Below are positions 37,475-46,585 of a stretch of 64,000 bases of DNA, in pieces; the first letter of the stretch is position 1, and the number at the start of each line of letters is the position of its first letter. The position numbers and the translations under genes were made by a program. The notes under the pieces are model-generated. The model ran no database searches. It was not told the origin of the DNA and was given only the letters and a program-made list of their open reading frames with translations. The DNA comes from an uncultured Clostridia bacterium. GTDB taxonomy: Bacteria; Bacillota; Clostridia; Oscillospirales; Acutalibacteraceae. Where the stretch lies: assembly GCA_944384835.1 (NCBI GenBank), contig CALWUU010000015.1, forward strand, positions 1-64,000. Direction: 5' to 3'.

Positions 37475-37843
37475 ATGGCGCGTATAGCAGGTATTGATTT
37501 ACCAAGAGATAAGCGTATCGAAATTGGTCTTACTTACATCTACGGTATTGGCCGCAAAACAGCTTCCGATATTTTGGCAGCAACAGGCATTGACCCGGAT
37601 TTAAGAGTTAGAGATTTAACAGAGGACGATGCGTCTAAATTAAGAGAATATATTGAGCATCATTACCGCGTAGAGGGCGACCTAAGACGTGATGTTGCTT
37701 TTGATATTAAGAGATTGATTGAAATTCAATGTTACCGCGGAATTCGCCACCGCAAAGGATTGCCGGTAAGGGGTCAGCGTTCAAAAACGAACGCACGTAC
37801 CCGTAAAGGTCCTAAAAAAACAATGGCTAATAAAAAGAAATAA
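37475..37843 (+). CDS. rpsM: 30S ribosomal protein S13
   Basis: Head protein contacting the P-site tRNA and the 50S subunit. The protein is 122 aa, with [20 protein letters not shown] and the C-terminal [15 protein letters not shown] tail that reaches tRNA. GGAGG precedes the ATG. First gene of the alpha-operon part. Confidence 0.97.
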   Translation: MARIAGIDLPRDKRIEIGLTYIYGIGRKTASDILAATGIDPDLRVRDLTEDDASKLREYIEHHYRVEGDLRRDVAFDIKRLIEIQCYRGIRHRKGLPVRGQRSKTNARTRKGPKKTMANKKK

Positions 37844-37868
37844 GCGTAGTTAGGAGGGATTTATTAAG

Positions 37869-38276
37869 ATGGCAGCACAAAAAGGCGGTAAGAAAACTAC
37901 CGCAGTTCGCAGACGCCGCGAGCGCAAAAACATTGAGCGCGGAGCTGCTCACATCCAGTCCACCTTTAATAATACAATTGTTACCATTACAGACGTTCAA
38001 GGCAATGCAATTTCTTGGGCCAGCTCTGGTGAACTAGGATTTAGAGGTTCCAGAAAGTCCACCCCTTTTGCCGCACAAACCGCAGCAGAAACAGCTGCAA
38101 AAGCAGCTATGGAACATGGCATGAAAACAGTTGAGGTTTTTGTTAAGGGACCGGGTGCCGGTCGTGAAGCTGCAATTCGTGCATTGCAAGGTGCAGGTTT
38201 AGAAGTTAGCATGATTAAAGATGTTACACCTATTCCACATAACGGATGCCGTCCTCCAAAGAGAAGACGTGTATAG
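37869..38276 (+). CDS. rpsK: 30S ribosomal protein S11
   Basis: Platform protein of the 30S subunit. The protein is 135 aa with [20 protein letters not shown] and the C-terminal [18 protein letters not shown], which carries the asparagine-glycine site modified in some bacteria. AGGAGGG precedes the ATG. Confidence 0.97.
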   Translation: MAAQKGGKKTTAVRRRRERKNIERGAAHIQSTFNNTIVTITDVQGNAISWASSGELGFRGSRKSTPFAAQTAAETAAKAAMEHGMKTVEVFVKGPGAGREAAIRALQGAGLEVSMIKDVTPIPHNGCRPPKRRRV

Positions 38277-38314
38277 TTTATTGTAATTAACAATTACCGA
38301 AGGAGGATACTTGA

Positions 38315-38908
38315 ATGGCTAAAAATACTCAGCCAATTCTGAAGAGATGTAAAACACTCGGAATTGATCCGACTGTTGTAGGCGTAAGCCAAAAATCTAT
38401 CAGAAACCCAAAACCAGGCAGAAGAAAACAAAGCGAGTATGGATTGCAGCTAAATGAAAAACAAAAAGCAAAATTCATTTACGGCGTACTTGAAAAGCAA
38501 TTCAGAAAATACTATGTTATGGCTACAAAACAAAACGGCGTTACCGGTGAAATCTTGCTGTCTATTCTGGAAAGCAGACTGGACAACGTTGTTTACAGAT
38601 TAGGCTTTGCTAATACAAGACGTGAAGCAAGACAAATGGTTAGCCATGGTCACATTACTGTTGACGGTAAAAAAGTGGATATTGCTTCTTACTTGGTAAG
38701 CCCAGGTGAAGTTATCTCAATCAGAGAAAAAAGCCGCAACTCTGTACGTATCAAAGAAGTTTTAGAGCAAAACGCTCAAACTCCTATCGCTAAGTGGCTT
38801 GAACTGGACAGAAATACACTGCAAGGTAAAGTAGTTGCTCTGGCTAGCAGAGAAGATATCGACTATGATATCAATGAAACACTTATCGTTGAGTTGTACT
38901 CCAAATAA
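38315..38908 (+). CDS. rpsD: 30S ribosomal protein S4
   Basis: Primary 16S rRNA binding protein; in several bacteria S4 represses its own operon. The protein is 197 aa, with QLNEKQKAKFIYGVLEKQFR and the S4-domain block RLGFANTRREARQMVSHGH. It has no N-terminal CxxC zinc site. In this window it lies inside the alpha operon, unlike B. subtilis, where rpsD is separate. Confidence 0.96.
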   Translation: MAKNTQPILKRCKTLGIDPTVVGVSQKSIRNPKPGRRKQSEYGLQLNEKQKAKFIYGVLEKQFRKYYVMATKQNGVTGEILLSILESRLDNVVYRLGFANTRREARQMVSHGHITVDGKKVDIASYLVSPGEVISIREKSRNSVRIKEVLEQNAQTPIAKWLELDRNTLQGKVVALASREDIDYDINETLIVELYSK

Positions 38909-38978
38909 TGCCATTGTAGGCATAATGTACATCGTGGTAATTTTTATGTTGCCTAAATGTGTGAAGGAGGTTTGCTAA

Positions 38979-39935
38979 ATGATTGAGATTGAAAAACCAA
39001 AGATTGAAACTGAAATTCTATCTGAGGATGGAACTCACGGCAAATTTGTTGTAGAACCATTGGAGCGTGGATTCGGTACTACTCTGGGCAACAGCCTAAG
39101 ACGTGTGCTGCTTTCATCTCTGCCAGGTGTTGCAGCAACATCTATTAAAATTGATGGTGTTGTTCATGAGTTTTCTACCGTACCGGGTGTAAAAGAGGAT
39201 GTTACGGAAATTGTTCTTAACATTAAAGGCTTAATTGCAAATTTACACTGTGACGGTCCAAAAACTGTGGAAATTTCCGCAGAGGGTCCATGTAATGTTA
39301 CAGCCGGCTCTATTCAGTGTGATAGTGAGGTTGAAATTTTAAATCCTGACATGCACATCGCTACATTAAGCGACGGAGCAAAATTGTCAATGGAAATCAC
39401 CTTAGACCGCGGCCGTGGATATATTTCTGCAGACCGCAATAAGGCCAAGATGGTTACCAACGTAATTGGTGAGCTTCCGATTGATTCCATTTACACTCCT
39501 GTTTTAAAAGTGAACTACAATGTTGAGCCTACACGTGTAGGTCAAAGTATCGACTTCGATAAATTGAACCTGGAAGTGTGGACAAACGGCATTATTAGTG
39601 CACAAGAAGCTGTTTCTTTAGCTGCTAAAATCTTGACTGAACACCTGAACTTGTTTGTTGACTTGTCCGATGCAGGCAGCAATACTGAGATTATGGTTGA
39701 AAAAGACGATAAAGGCAAAGAAAAAGTGCTTGAAATGACAATTGAAGAATTGGATTTATCCGTACGTTCTTTCAACTGTCTAAAACGTGCAGGAATTAAT
39801 ACAGTTGAGGATTTGATCAATAAATCTGAAGAAGAAATGATGAAAGTCCGCAACTTGGGACGTAAGTCTTTAGAAGAAGTTATTTGGAAGATGGCTTCTC
39901 TCGGCTTTAATCTTCACAAGGATGACGATAACTAA
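38979..39935 (+). CDS. rpoA: DNA-directed RNA polymerase subunit alpha
   Basis: Assembly scaffold of RNA polymerase; its C-terminal domain binds UP elements and activators. The protein is 318 aa: N-terminal domain with [20 protein letters not shown], a linker near 230-245, and C-terminal domain with [15 protein letters not shown] and [20 protein letters not shown] precedes the ATG; 70 bp after rpsD. Confidence 0.97.
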   Translation: MIEIEKPKIETEILSEDGTHGKFVVEPLERGFGTTLGNSLRRVLLSSLPGVAATSIKIDGVVHEFSTVPGVKEDVTEIVLNIKGLIANLHCDGPKTVEISAEGPCNVTAGSIQCDSEVEILNPDMHIATLSDGAKLSMEITLDRGRGYISADRNKAKMVTNVIGELPIDSIYTPVLKVNYNVEPTRVGQSIDFDKLNLEVWTNGIISAQEAVSLAAKILTEHLNLFVDLSDAGSNTEIMVEKDDKGKEKVLEMTIEELDLSVRSFNCLKRAGINTVEDLINKSEEEMMKVRNLGRKSLEEVIWKMASLGFNLHKDDDN

Positions 39936-39975
39936 TATAATCGTTTTTAACCTAAGGTAAAGGAGTGATTATTCG

Positions 39976-40317
39976 ATGCCAGGAACAAGAAAGCTCGGCA
40001 GAGCTACTAGTCATAGAACCGCAATGCTTCGTGGATTGGTAACATTTTTGTTGGAGAACGGTAAAATTGAAACAACTGTTACCCGTGCAAAAGAAGTACG
40101 TGCACTGACAGAGAAGATGATTACAATCGCTAAGGAAGATTCTCTTCACAATAAGCGTTTGGTAATGGCTTTTGTTACAAAAGAAGACGTTACTCATAAG
40201 CTATTTACAGAGATTGCTCCTAAATATGCAGACCGTAATGGTGGTTATACACGTATTACAAAGCTAGGTCCAAGACGTGGCGACGCTGCAGAGATGGCAA
40301 TTATCGAGCTAATCTAA
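39976..40317 (+). CDS. rplQ: 50S ribosomal protein L17
   Basis: Large-subunit protein near the exit tunnel. The protein is 113 aa with [20 protein letters not shown] and [27 protein letters not shown] precedes the ATG. It ends the superoperon; no ECF-transporter cbiO genes follow, unlike many Firmicutes. Confidence 0.97.
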   Translation: MPGTRKLGRATSHRTAMLRGLVTFLLENGKIETTVTRAKEVRALTEKMITIAKEDSLHNKRLVMAFVTKEDVTHKLFTEIAPKYADRNGGYTRITKLGPRRGDAAEMAIIELI

Positions 40318-40329
40318 TAATGGCATAGA

Positions 40330-40365
40330 AGAGTATCAATGTTTTGCTACATTGATACTCTTTTT
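40330..40365 (+). terminator. Terminator of the ribosomal superoperon
   Basis: A 12-bp stem (40330-40341 with 40350-40361) ends in five T's, directly after rplQ. Confidence 0.88.
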
Positions 40366-40416
40366 ATGTTTGCTGGAATCGCATTGCTGCATAGAACAAA
40401 TGGAAAACTACCGTTT

Positions 40417-40470
40417 AAAATCATAAAAAGATGGCAGACACAAAAATGTCTGCCATCTTTTTATGATTTT
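40417..40470. terminator. Bidirectional terminator between rplQ and serA
   Basis: A perfect 24-bp stem (40417-40440 with 40447-40470, 6-nt loop) with T-rich arms on both strands. It can stop serA transcription coming from the right and any read-through from rplQ. Confidence 0.88.
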
Positions 40471-40506
40471 ACGAATATTTTAAAGCGATTTCTTTGATAC
40501 GTACCC

Positions 40507-41670
40507 TTAAATAACGCGAACGAAGATGATACCGTCATTGTCATTGATTGCTTTTACTGTATCATCGTTGACATTTCCTGTTACATCCAAAATCGTATAA
40601 GCATACTCTTTTTTAGATTTGCTTTGCATATTCTCAATGTTTACACCAATGTTTGCCAATACGCCGGTGAGTGTGCTAATCATGTTAGGAATGTTTTGAT
40701 GAATGATGCAAACTCGTTTCGCACCATTTTCTCTTGGCATAGAAACATTAGGTAGATTTACAGAATTTTTGATATTGCCATTCTCTAAATAATCTTTGAT
40801 TTCATCTGCTGCCATGCATGCACAGTTATCTTCAGATTCAGGAGTGGAAGCGCCAAGATGAGGAATTGCTAGTACATTTTCTACACCCAGCAGTGCGTCA
40901 TTCGGGAAGTCTGTTGCATATGCTGCAACTTTACCGTCAGACAAAGCTTTAAGTAAATCTGTATTATTGACCAAATCGCCGCGAGCAAAGTTTAAAATGC
41001 GAACATGCTCTTTCATTTGTGCAATGGTGGAAGCGTTAATCATTTCTTTTGTATCAGGTGTCAGCGGTACATGTAAAGAAATGTAGTCGCAGTTTGCATA
41101 AATTTCTTCTAAAGTAAGTGCGCGTTGTGTATTGCTGGATAAGCCCCATGCGCCTTCAACAGATAAAAATGGGTCATAACCCATTACTTTCATGCCCAAA
41201 GCTTCCGCTGCGTTTGCAACAAGAATACCAATGGCTCCAAGACCGATAACGCCAAGTGTTTTGCCTGCAATTTCAGGACCTACAAAAGTAGACTTTCCTT
41301 TTTCAACCAGTTTGCCTACTTCGTCGCCTTTTCCTTTTAATGTGCCTGCCCATTCAATGCCGGGTACAATTTTACGGGAAGTCAGCAATAAAGCGGCAAT
41401 CACAAGCTCTTTTACGGCATTAGCATTAGCGCCTGGAGTATTGAATACCACAATACCTTCCTGTACACATCTGTCAACAGGAATATTGTTGGTACCTGCG
41501 CCTGCACGTGCAATGGCAAGCAGATTTTTGTTAAATTCCATATCATGCATTGCAGCGGAACGAACTAAAATGGCGTCAGGATTTTCTACATCTTCTCCAA
41601 CTTGGTAGTTTTCTCCCAAGCGGCTTGTGCCCAAAGGAGAAATTTTATTTAAACATTTTACTTGGTACAT
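40507..41670 (-). CDS. serA: D-3-phosphoglycerate dehydrogenase
   Basis: Oxidises 3-phosphoglycerate with NAD+ as the first step of serine synthesis. I place the start at ATG 41670, eight bases after AAGG on the minus strand; a GTG nine bases upstream is possible. The protein is 387 aa: NAD-binding motif GVIGLGAIGILVANAAEALG, the catalytic block around ILNFARGDLVN, and a C-terminal ACT domain of about 75 aa (QNIPNMISTLTGVLANIGVN). Serine feedback through this ACT domain is possible but not shown. It follows serC by 22 bp. Confidence 0.95.
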   Translation of the reverse strand: MYQVKCLNKISPLGTSRLGENYQVGEDVENPDAILVRSAAMHDMEFNKNLLAIARAGAGTNNIPVDRCVQEGIVVFNTPGANANAVKELVIAALLLTSRKIVPGIEWAGTLKGKGDEVGKLVEKGKSTFVGPEIAGKTLGVIGLGAIGILVANAAEALGMKVMGYDPFLSVEGAWGLSSNTQRALTLEEIYANCDYISLHVPLTPDTKEMINASTIAQMKEHVRILNFARGDLVNNTDLLKALSDGKVAAYATDFPNDALLGVENVLAIPHLGASTPESEDNCACMAADEIKDYLENGNIKNSVNLPNVSMPRENGAKRVCIIHQNIPNMISTLTGVLANIGVNIENMQSKSKKEYAYTILDVTGNVNDDTVKAINDNDGIIFVRVI

Positions 41671-41691
41671 GTGTGTCACCTTATTTCTTCA

Positions 41692-42777
41692 TTATTTATT
41701 GTTTTGTTCAAACTCTTTCATGAAAGCAACCAATTTCTCAACGCCTTCGATAGGCATTGCGTTGTAAATGGAAGCACGCATACCGCCAACAGAACGGTGA
41801 CCTTTAATGTTTACAAAATCATGCTCGCCGGCTTCTTTGATAAATTTCGCATCCAATTCATCATTTCCTGTCACAAAAGGCACATTCATCAAAGAACGGT
41901 CTTTTGGAACAACAGTTCCTTTGAACAACTGGGACTGATCTAAGAAATCATAGAGAATTTTAGCTTTTTTCTCGTTTAACTCTTTCATTTTAGCCAAACC
42001 GCCAATATCATGTTTCAGCCATTCCAAAACTAACATGCACATGTAAATAGAATAGCATGGAGGCGTATTGTATAGAGAGTCATTTTCGGCATGAGTTTTA
42101 TATGTAAACATGGTTGGAGTTTTCTCCATTGGTTCGCCGATTAAATCTTCACGAACAATTACAACAGTCAAACCTGCAGGACCCATATTTTTTTGAGCGC
42201 CTGCATACAGCAAACCAAATTTGCTTACATCTATCGGTTCACTCAAGATACAGGAAGAAATATCCGCTACCAAAGGAACATTGCCTGTTTCAGGTAGTTT
42301 GGTATATTTGGTTCCGTAAATAGTATTATTGTAGCAAATGTGGAAATAATCTGCGTCTTTTGAGAAAGTGGATGGATCCAATTCAGGAATATAGGAGAAA
42401 GTTTTGTCTTTGGAGGAAGCAACAATGTTTGCTTCGCCATAACGAGCAGCTTCTTTATGTGCTTTTGTTGCCCATTGACCTGTAATAACAAAATCAGCTT
42501 TGCCGTTTTTTGTCATTAAATTCATAGGAACCATTGCAAATTGAGAAGATGCGCCGCCTTGTAAAAACAAAACTTTATAATTGTCAGGAATTTCCATTAA
42601 TTCTCTAAGCAAAGCTTCGGTATTTTTAATAATTGCATCAAAAGTTTTGGAGCGGTGAGACATCTCCATAACGGACTGACCACTGCCTTGGTAGTCTAGC
42701 ATTTCGTCCGCTGCACGACGAAGTACAGCTTCTGGTAGAACAGATGGACCTGCGGAAAAGTTGTAAACGCGTTTCAT
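41692..42777 (-). CDS. serC: Phosphoserine aminotransferase
   Basis: Transaminates 3-phosphohydroxypyruvate to phosphoserine with PLP. The protein is 361 aa. It starts KRVYNFSAGPSVLPEAVLRR, the SerC signature, and the PLP lysine lies in AGAQKNMGPAGLTVV. GHRSVGGMRASIYNA is the substrate-binding block. It has its own promoter and is followed by serA. No phosphoserine phosphatase gene is beside it. Confidence 0.96.
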   Translation of the reverse strand: MKRVYNFSAGPSVLPEAVLRRAADEMLDYQGSGQSVMEMSHRSKTFDAIIKNTEALLRELMEIPDNYKVLFLQGGASSQFAMVPMNLMTKNGKADFVITGQWATKAHKEAARYGEANIVASSKDKTFSYIPELDPSTFSKDADYFHICYNNTIYGTKYTKLPETGNVPLVADISSCILSEPIDVSKFGLLYAGAQKNMGPAGLTVVIVREDLIGEPMEKTPTMFTYKTHAENDSLYNTPPCYSIYMCMLVLEWLKHDIGGLAKMKELNEKKAKILYDFLDQSQLFKGTVVPKDRSLMNVPFVTGNDELDAKFIKEAGEHDFVNIKGHRSVGGMRASIYNAMPIEGVEKLVAFMKEFEQNNK

Positions 42778-43092
42778 AAATTAACCTCCAAAAGTACATA
42801 ATGTCCAATGCGTTACAAAGCCCTTGGACAATATGATAAGATAAAATAATTATATCGCTTCCTTAAAATGAAGTCAATCATACAAAAGAGTAAAATGTAA
42901 CATAATTTTCTTAAAATTTTGATTTTTTGACTGCATTTTCACGAACTAATATCATTTTTTAGATACTTGAATCTGAAATTTAAATTTTGTCATATTTCAT
43001 TTTATGAATTTTGTTGGTATAATATTATATGATAAATATATCTATTTTGACATTATAGAATCGCGGCAATTGGAATGTATGGAGGTATTACT
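42778..43092. other. Intergenic region between divergent serC and the hydrogenase module
   Basis: About 315 bp of A/T-rich DNA. It holds the serC promoter at 42849-42877 on the minus strand. On the plus strand TATAAT at 43018-43023 is a candidate -10 for the DRTGG gene, but its -35 (TTTCAT) is poor. I see no gene or strong hairpin. Confidence 0.5.
42849..42877 (-). promoter_or_regulatory. Promoter of serC-serA
   Basis: On the minus strand TTGACT (42877-42872), 17-bp spacer, TATAAT (42854-42849). Confidence 0.75.
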
Positions 43093-43446
43093 GTGAAAAT
43101 AAAAGATATTATCACAATTTTAAACGCGCGGTTATTAACTCCGCAGGCAGATTTAGAGCAAGAAGTGCATACTGCCTGCGGAAGCGATATGATGAGTGAT
43201 GTACTGGCATATGTAAAAGATCAGTCTGCGTTGATTACCGGATTAACAAATCCGCAGGTGGTGAGAACTGCTGAAATGATGGACATGATCTGTATTGTAT
43301 TTGTGCGAGGAAAACATGCAGACGATACCATTGTAAATTTAGCCACTCAACGAAATATCGCAGTACTGCAAACGCCTTACAGTATGTTTACTGCCTGCGG
43401 TATGCTGTACGAACACGGTCTTAGAGGCGGGGGTGAAAAACAATGA
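43093..43446 (+). CDS. DRTGG-domain protein 1
   Basis: A 117-aa cytoplasmic protein of the DRTGG family. Such proteins recur beside [FeFe] hydrogenase genes in Clostridia; the function is unknown. I place the start at GTG 43093, seven bases after GGAGG, rather than ATG 43075. Conserved pieces are ACGSDMMSDVLAYVKDQSA and VRTAEMMDMICIVFVRGK. The stop overlaps the next gene by 4 bp. A second DRTGG protein, similar in layout, lies two genes on. Confidence 0.78.
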   Translation: MKIKDIITILNARLLTPQADLEQEVHTACGSDMMSDVLAYVKDQSALITGLTNPQVVRTAEMMDMICIVFVRGKHADDTIVNLATQRNIAVLQTPYSMFTACGMLYEHGLRGGGEKQ

Positions 43447-43871
43447 GTTTTTTACCTCTTCATTTTACTGTATCTGGCTATGATTTTACGTGCGCGGGAG
43501 AAGCTTCCAGTAAAGTGAAAAACAAGCTAAAGCAGCTAGGGTACGACTCTGAAGCAATCCGCAGAGCTGCCATTGCCATGTATGAAGGTGAAATTAATAT
43601 GGTGATTCACGGAGGCGGCGGTGAAATATTTGTAGAGGTATATCCGGATCATATAGATATAAAGATGGCAGATAAAGGACCGGGTATTGAGAATATTGAA
43701 CAAGCAATGCAGGAAGGGTACTCCACTGCGCCGGCTAATGTACGCGCATTGGGATTTGGCGCCGGCATGGGACTGCCTAATATCAAAAAATATACCGACA
43801 GCCTTCGTATTGAGTCTGAAATTGGAAAAGGTACTACAATATATATGACTGTTCAGGTAAATCACTCTTGA
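43443..43871 (+). CDS. RsbW/SpoIIAB-like ATP-binding protein
   Basis: A 142-aa stand-alone GHKL ATPase domain of the anti-sigma-factor kinase type. The N box reads AMYEGEINMVIHGGGG, the G1 box DKGPGI and the G2 region GFGAGMGLPNIKKY; no histidine-containing dimerisation domain is present, so it is not a full sensor kinase. It overlaps the DRTGG gene by 4 bp and is 10 bp from the HydS-like gene, so it is probably part of the same signalling unit. The substrate is unknown; a serine/threonine kinase or switch role is inferred from the family. Confidence 0.82.
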   Translation: MSFLPLHFTVSGYDFTCAGEASSKVKNKLKQLGYDSEAIRRAAIAMYEGEINMVIHGGGGEIFVEVYPDHIDIKMADKGPGIENIEQAMQEGYSTAPANVRALGFGAGMGLPNIKKYTDSLRIESEIGKGTTIYMTVQVNHS

Positions 43872-43881
43872 GGAATCTGTT

Positions 43882-45240
43882 ATGGAACGTTTTTATCATT
43901 CAGTTACATTAGATGTAGATAAATGTGTTGGCTGTACCAACTGCATTAAAAGATGTCCTACGGAAGCAATACGCGTTAGAGAGGGAAAAGCAATTATTAC
44001 ACCGGAACGCTGTATTGACTGCGGCGTATGTATCCGTGTTTGTCCCCATCATGCGAAAAAAGCAAAGTTTGACCACTTGGAATTGCTGAATCGTTTTACA
44101 TATAATATTGCATTGCCTGCACCGTCTTTATACGGGCAGTTTCGCCATTTAGACCATATTGATTTGATATTGACAGGCTTAAAACGTCTGGGGTTTGATG
44201 ATATCTTTGAAGTTTCCAAAGCAGCAGAGTTGGTATCAGACGCTACCAGAAAAATAATATCGCAAGGCAATATACCAAAACCAATTATCAGTTCAGCTTG
44301 TCCCGCTATTGTACGGTTGATCCGCGTTAGATTTCCTGATTTATGCGCTCATGTGCTTCCGCTGCATGCGCCTATGGAAACGGCTGCCCTGCTTGCCAAA
44401 GAAGAAGCGCATCAAAAAACAGGACTGCCGACAGAACAAATAGGCGTATTTTTTATTACGCCTTGTGCGGCCAAAGTAACGGACATTAAATCTCCTATCG
44501 GAACCACAGTGTCTCATGTGGACGGAGCAATTGCAATCAGCGAGATTTACAATCAGCTTGCAGATGTCATGAAACACATTGAACAAGCGGAACCACTGTC
44601 TCAGTCCGGCGTGATCGGAGTAGGTTGGGCCTCCAGCGGCGGAGAGGCGTCCGCTTTGCTGAACGACCGTTATTTAGCGGCAGACGGTATGGAAAATATA
44701 GTAGATATTTTGGAAGGTTTGGAAGAAGAACGCATTCAGGGACTTGACTTTGTAGAATTAAATGCTTGTACGGGAGGCTGTGTAGGAGGCATATTTTGTA
44801 TTGAAAATGCTTATGTTGCGAAAGCAAGGCTGCAAAGCCTGCGAAGATATCTGCCTGTGGCAAAAAATCATTTGCCGGCACAGATACCCTCCTATATGAA
44901 ATGGACAGATAATTTGGAGTTTGCTCCTGTTTTAAAATTATCTGATAATCTCGAAGAAGCAATGGATATGATGAACCGCATTGACAGTATGTGTCAGGAG
45001 TTTCCCGGCTTAGATTGCGGCGCGTGCGGCGCGCCTACCTGCCATGCCTTTGCAGAAGATGTGGTATGCGGTCTGGCAGATAAAAGCAATTGTATTTTTG
45101 TCATGAAAGAAGAAATCAAACAGGTAACGGATACACTGTCTCATATGACGCACATCAATCCGCCATTGCAGAATAAAGGAAAGATTCAAAATCACAAGAC
45201 ACAACAGATACAAGGGAATTATGAGAAAAATCAATCATAG
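43882..45240 (+). CDS. HydS-like sensory [FeFe]-hydrogenase domain protein
   Basis: A 452-aa iron-sulfur protein. Residues 1-60 carry two 4Fe-4S ferredoxin motifs (CVGCTNCIKRCP and CIDCGVCIRVCP). The centre is an [FeFe]-hydrogenase H-cluster domain with candidate ligands C140 (SSACP), C195 (TPCAAK), C296 and C300 (ACTGGC). The residue before C140 is alanine, where catalytic enzymes have the proton-relay cysteine, as described for sensory HydS proteins. The C-terminus has LDCGACGAPTCHAFAED, a four-cysteine 4Fe-4S site. No PAS domain is seen. An H2 or redox sensor acting with the neighbouring ATPase and DRTGG proteins is inferred. Confidence 0.82.
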   Translation: MERFYHSVTLDVDKCVGCTNCIKRCPTEAIRVREGKAIITPERCIDCGVCIRVCPHHAKKAKFDHLELLNRFTYNIALPAPSLYGQFRHLDHIDLILTGLKRLGFDDIFEVSKAAELVSDATRKIISQGNIPKPIISSACPAIVRLIRVRFPDLCAHVLPLHAPMETAALLAKEEAHQKTGLPTEQIGVFFITPCAAKVTDIKSPIGTTVSHVDGAIAISEIYNQLADVMKHIEQAEPLSQSGVIGVGWASSGGEASALLNDRYLAADGMENIVDILEGLEEERIQGLDFVELNACTGGCVGGIFCIENAYVAKARLQSLRRYLPVAKNHLPAQIPSYMKWTDNLEFAPVLKLSDNLEEAMDMMNRIDSMCQEFPGLDCGACGAPTCHAFAEDVVCGLADKSNCIFVMKEEIKQVTDTLSHMTHINPPLQNKGKIQNHKTQQIQGNYEKNQS

Positions 45241-45289
45241 AAAAGCATACATGTGATTGTCAGGAAGTCAAGAGGAAGGGGAATTGTAC

Positions 45290-45622
45290 ATGACGGTACG
45301 TCAATTAAAGGAGCAATTGGAACTTACCGTTTTGGTAGAGCAAAATATAGATAAAGAAATTACGGGATGCTATATAGGTGATTTGCTCAGTTGGGTCATG
45401 AGCCGGGTGCAAACCGGTAATGTTTGGCTGACAGTCATGGGAAATGTCAATGCAATTGCCGTAGCCGCTTTGTCAGATGCAGCTTGTATCATTTTAACAG
45501 ATTCGGCTGTCTTGGACGAAGATGCCAAAGAAAAAGCACAGGAGCAAGGAGTCACAGTATTTTCATCCAATGCAAACAGCTATCAGGTTGCAGTTCAATT
45601 ATCGAGGTTGTTGTCAGAATGA
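45290..45622 (+). CDS. DRTGG-domain protein 2
   Basis: A 110-aa protein of the same family as the first gene of this module. The start is ATG 45290 after GAGGAAGGGG. It has GCYIGDLLSWVMSRVQTGNV and AVAALSDAACIILTDSAVLD. It overlaps the PHP gene by 4 bp. Its role is unknown. Confidence 0.75.
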   Translation: MTVRQLKEQLELTVLVEQNIDKEITGCYIGDLLSWVMSRVQTGNVWLTVMGNVNAIAVAALSDAACIILTDSAVLDEDAKEKAQEQGVTVFSSNANSYQVAVQLSRLLSE

Positions 45623-46353
45623 AACGCGTATACTATGACTTGCATCTGCATTCTTGCTTGTCTCCTTGCGGAAGCCATGACATGACGCCCAATAATATCG
45701 TAAATATGGCTAAATTATTGGGATACGATATGATTGCATTAACAGACCATAATTCCTGTCTGAATTGCCAGGCAGCGGTAACAGTCGGAAAGAGAAACGG
45801 TTTGGTTGTAGTTCCTGGTATGGAATTATGTACCGCGGAAGATGCGCATACCATTTGTTTATTTCAAACCGTTGCGGACGCTATGGAGTTTCATCAATAT
45901 GTAAAAGAGCATTCTCCGGTTATGAACAACAATAAAGGGACATTTGGCAGCCAGATTATCATGAATGATTTGGATGAACCCATTGGTGAAGAAACACATC
46001 TGTTAATCAATGCGGCAAATATTGGGATTGATGATGTGGTGGAGCTGGCTAATCAATATCATGGAGCGGCTTTTCCGGCTCATATTGACCGCAGCGCTTA
46101 CAGCGTATTTTCAACATTGGGCGCCATACCGCCGGAAACCAATTTTAAGGCTGCGGAGATTACCCCTTACGCAGATGCAGGGGATTTACTGAGAGAACAT
46201 TCTGAATTAAGAGATAAAATTTTACTGCGCAATTCAGATGCGCATTATTTAGAACATATGCGGGAACCCAATGCTTGGCTTGCATTGCCTGAATGCACAC
46301 CTGAATGTTTAATTGCTGCTTTAAACGGTGAAATAGATATTACATGGAAATAA
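45619..46353 (+). CDS. PHP-domain metal-dependent phosphoesterase-like protein
   Basis: A 244-aa PHP-fold protein starting at ATG 45619. It has the metal motifs DLHLHSCLSPCG, ALTDHNS, VPGMEL, FPAHIDRS and NSDAH, so a phosphoesterase or related hydrolase activity is plausible; the substrate is unknown. Two extra cysteines (SPCG and CLNC) sit near the metal motifs. Last gene of the module, followed by a terminator. Confidence 0.85.
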   Translation: MKRVYYDLHLHSCLSPCGSHDMTPNNIVNMAKLLGYDMIALTDHNSCLNCQAAVTVGKRNGLVVVPGMELCTAEDAHTICLFQTVADAMEFHQYVKEHSPVMNNNKGTFGSQIIMNDLDEPIGEETHLLINAANIGIDDVVELANQYHGAAFPAHIDRSAYSVFSTLGAIPPETNFKAAEITPYADAGDLLREHSELRDKILLRNSDAHYLEHMREPNAWLALPECTPECLIAALNGEIDITWK

Positions 46354-46365
46354 AGTAAATAACAA

Positions 46366-46423
46366 TTGCCGTGTGAAAGCGTTACTCCATTTGGTAATGT
46401 AAATTAGCACACGGTAACTTTTT
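46366..46423 (+). terminator. Terminator after the sensory module
   Basis: A 10-bp stem (46366-46375 with 46408-46417, one G-T pair) with a 32-nt loop that holds a small inner hairpin, followed by TTTTT. Confidence 0.7.
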
Positions 46424-46463
46424 ATGACTTATTGTTTAAAATTTCACATTCTTCGTATATTTT

Positions 46464-46505
46464 TTGTCAATCTCTCTGGTATTTGAGAGAAAATTGTGAT
46501 ATACT
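46464..46505 (+). promoter_or_regulatory. Candidate promoter region and inverted repeat before the hydrogenase operon
   Basis: TATACT at 46500-46505 is a likely -10, but no good -35 is present at the right distance. CAATCTCTC and GAGAGAAAATTG form an imperfect inverted repeat in the -35 area, which may be an operator. This is inference from sequence only. Confidence 0.4.
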
Positions 46506-46585
46506 TAGCTGGATTGAGCCCTATATTTTATACAAAATTATGGGTAAATTAGAAATATGTAAACAATCCTGGGAGGAGAACTATT

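Noticed and set aside
45424-45618. Longer start for the PHP protein at 45424
   Set aside because: It would overlap the DRTGG gene by about 200 bp; ATG 45619 gives the normal PHP N-terminus and a 4-bp overlap.
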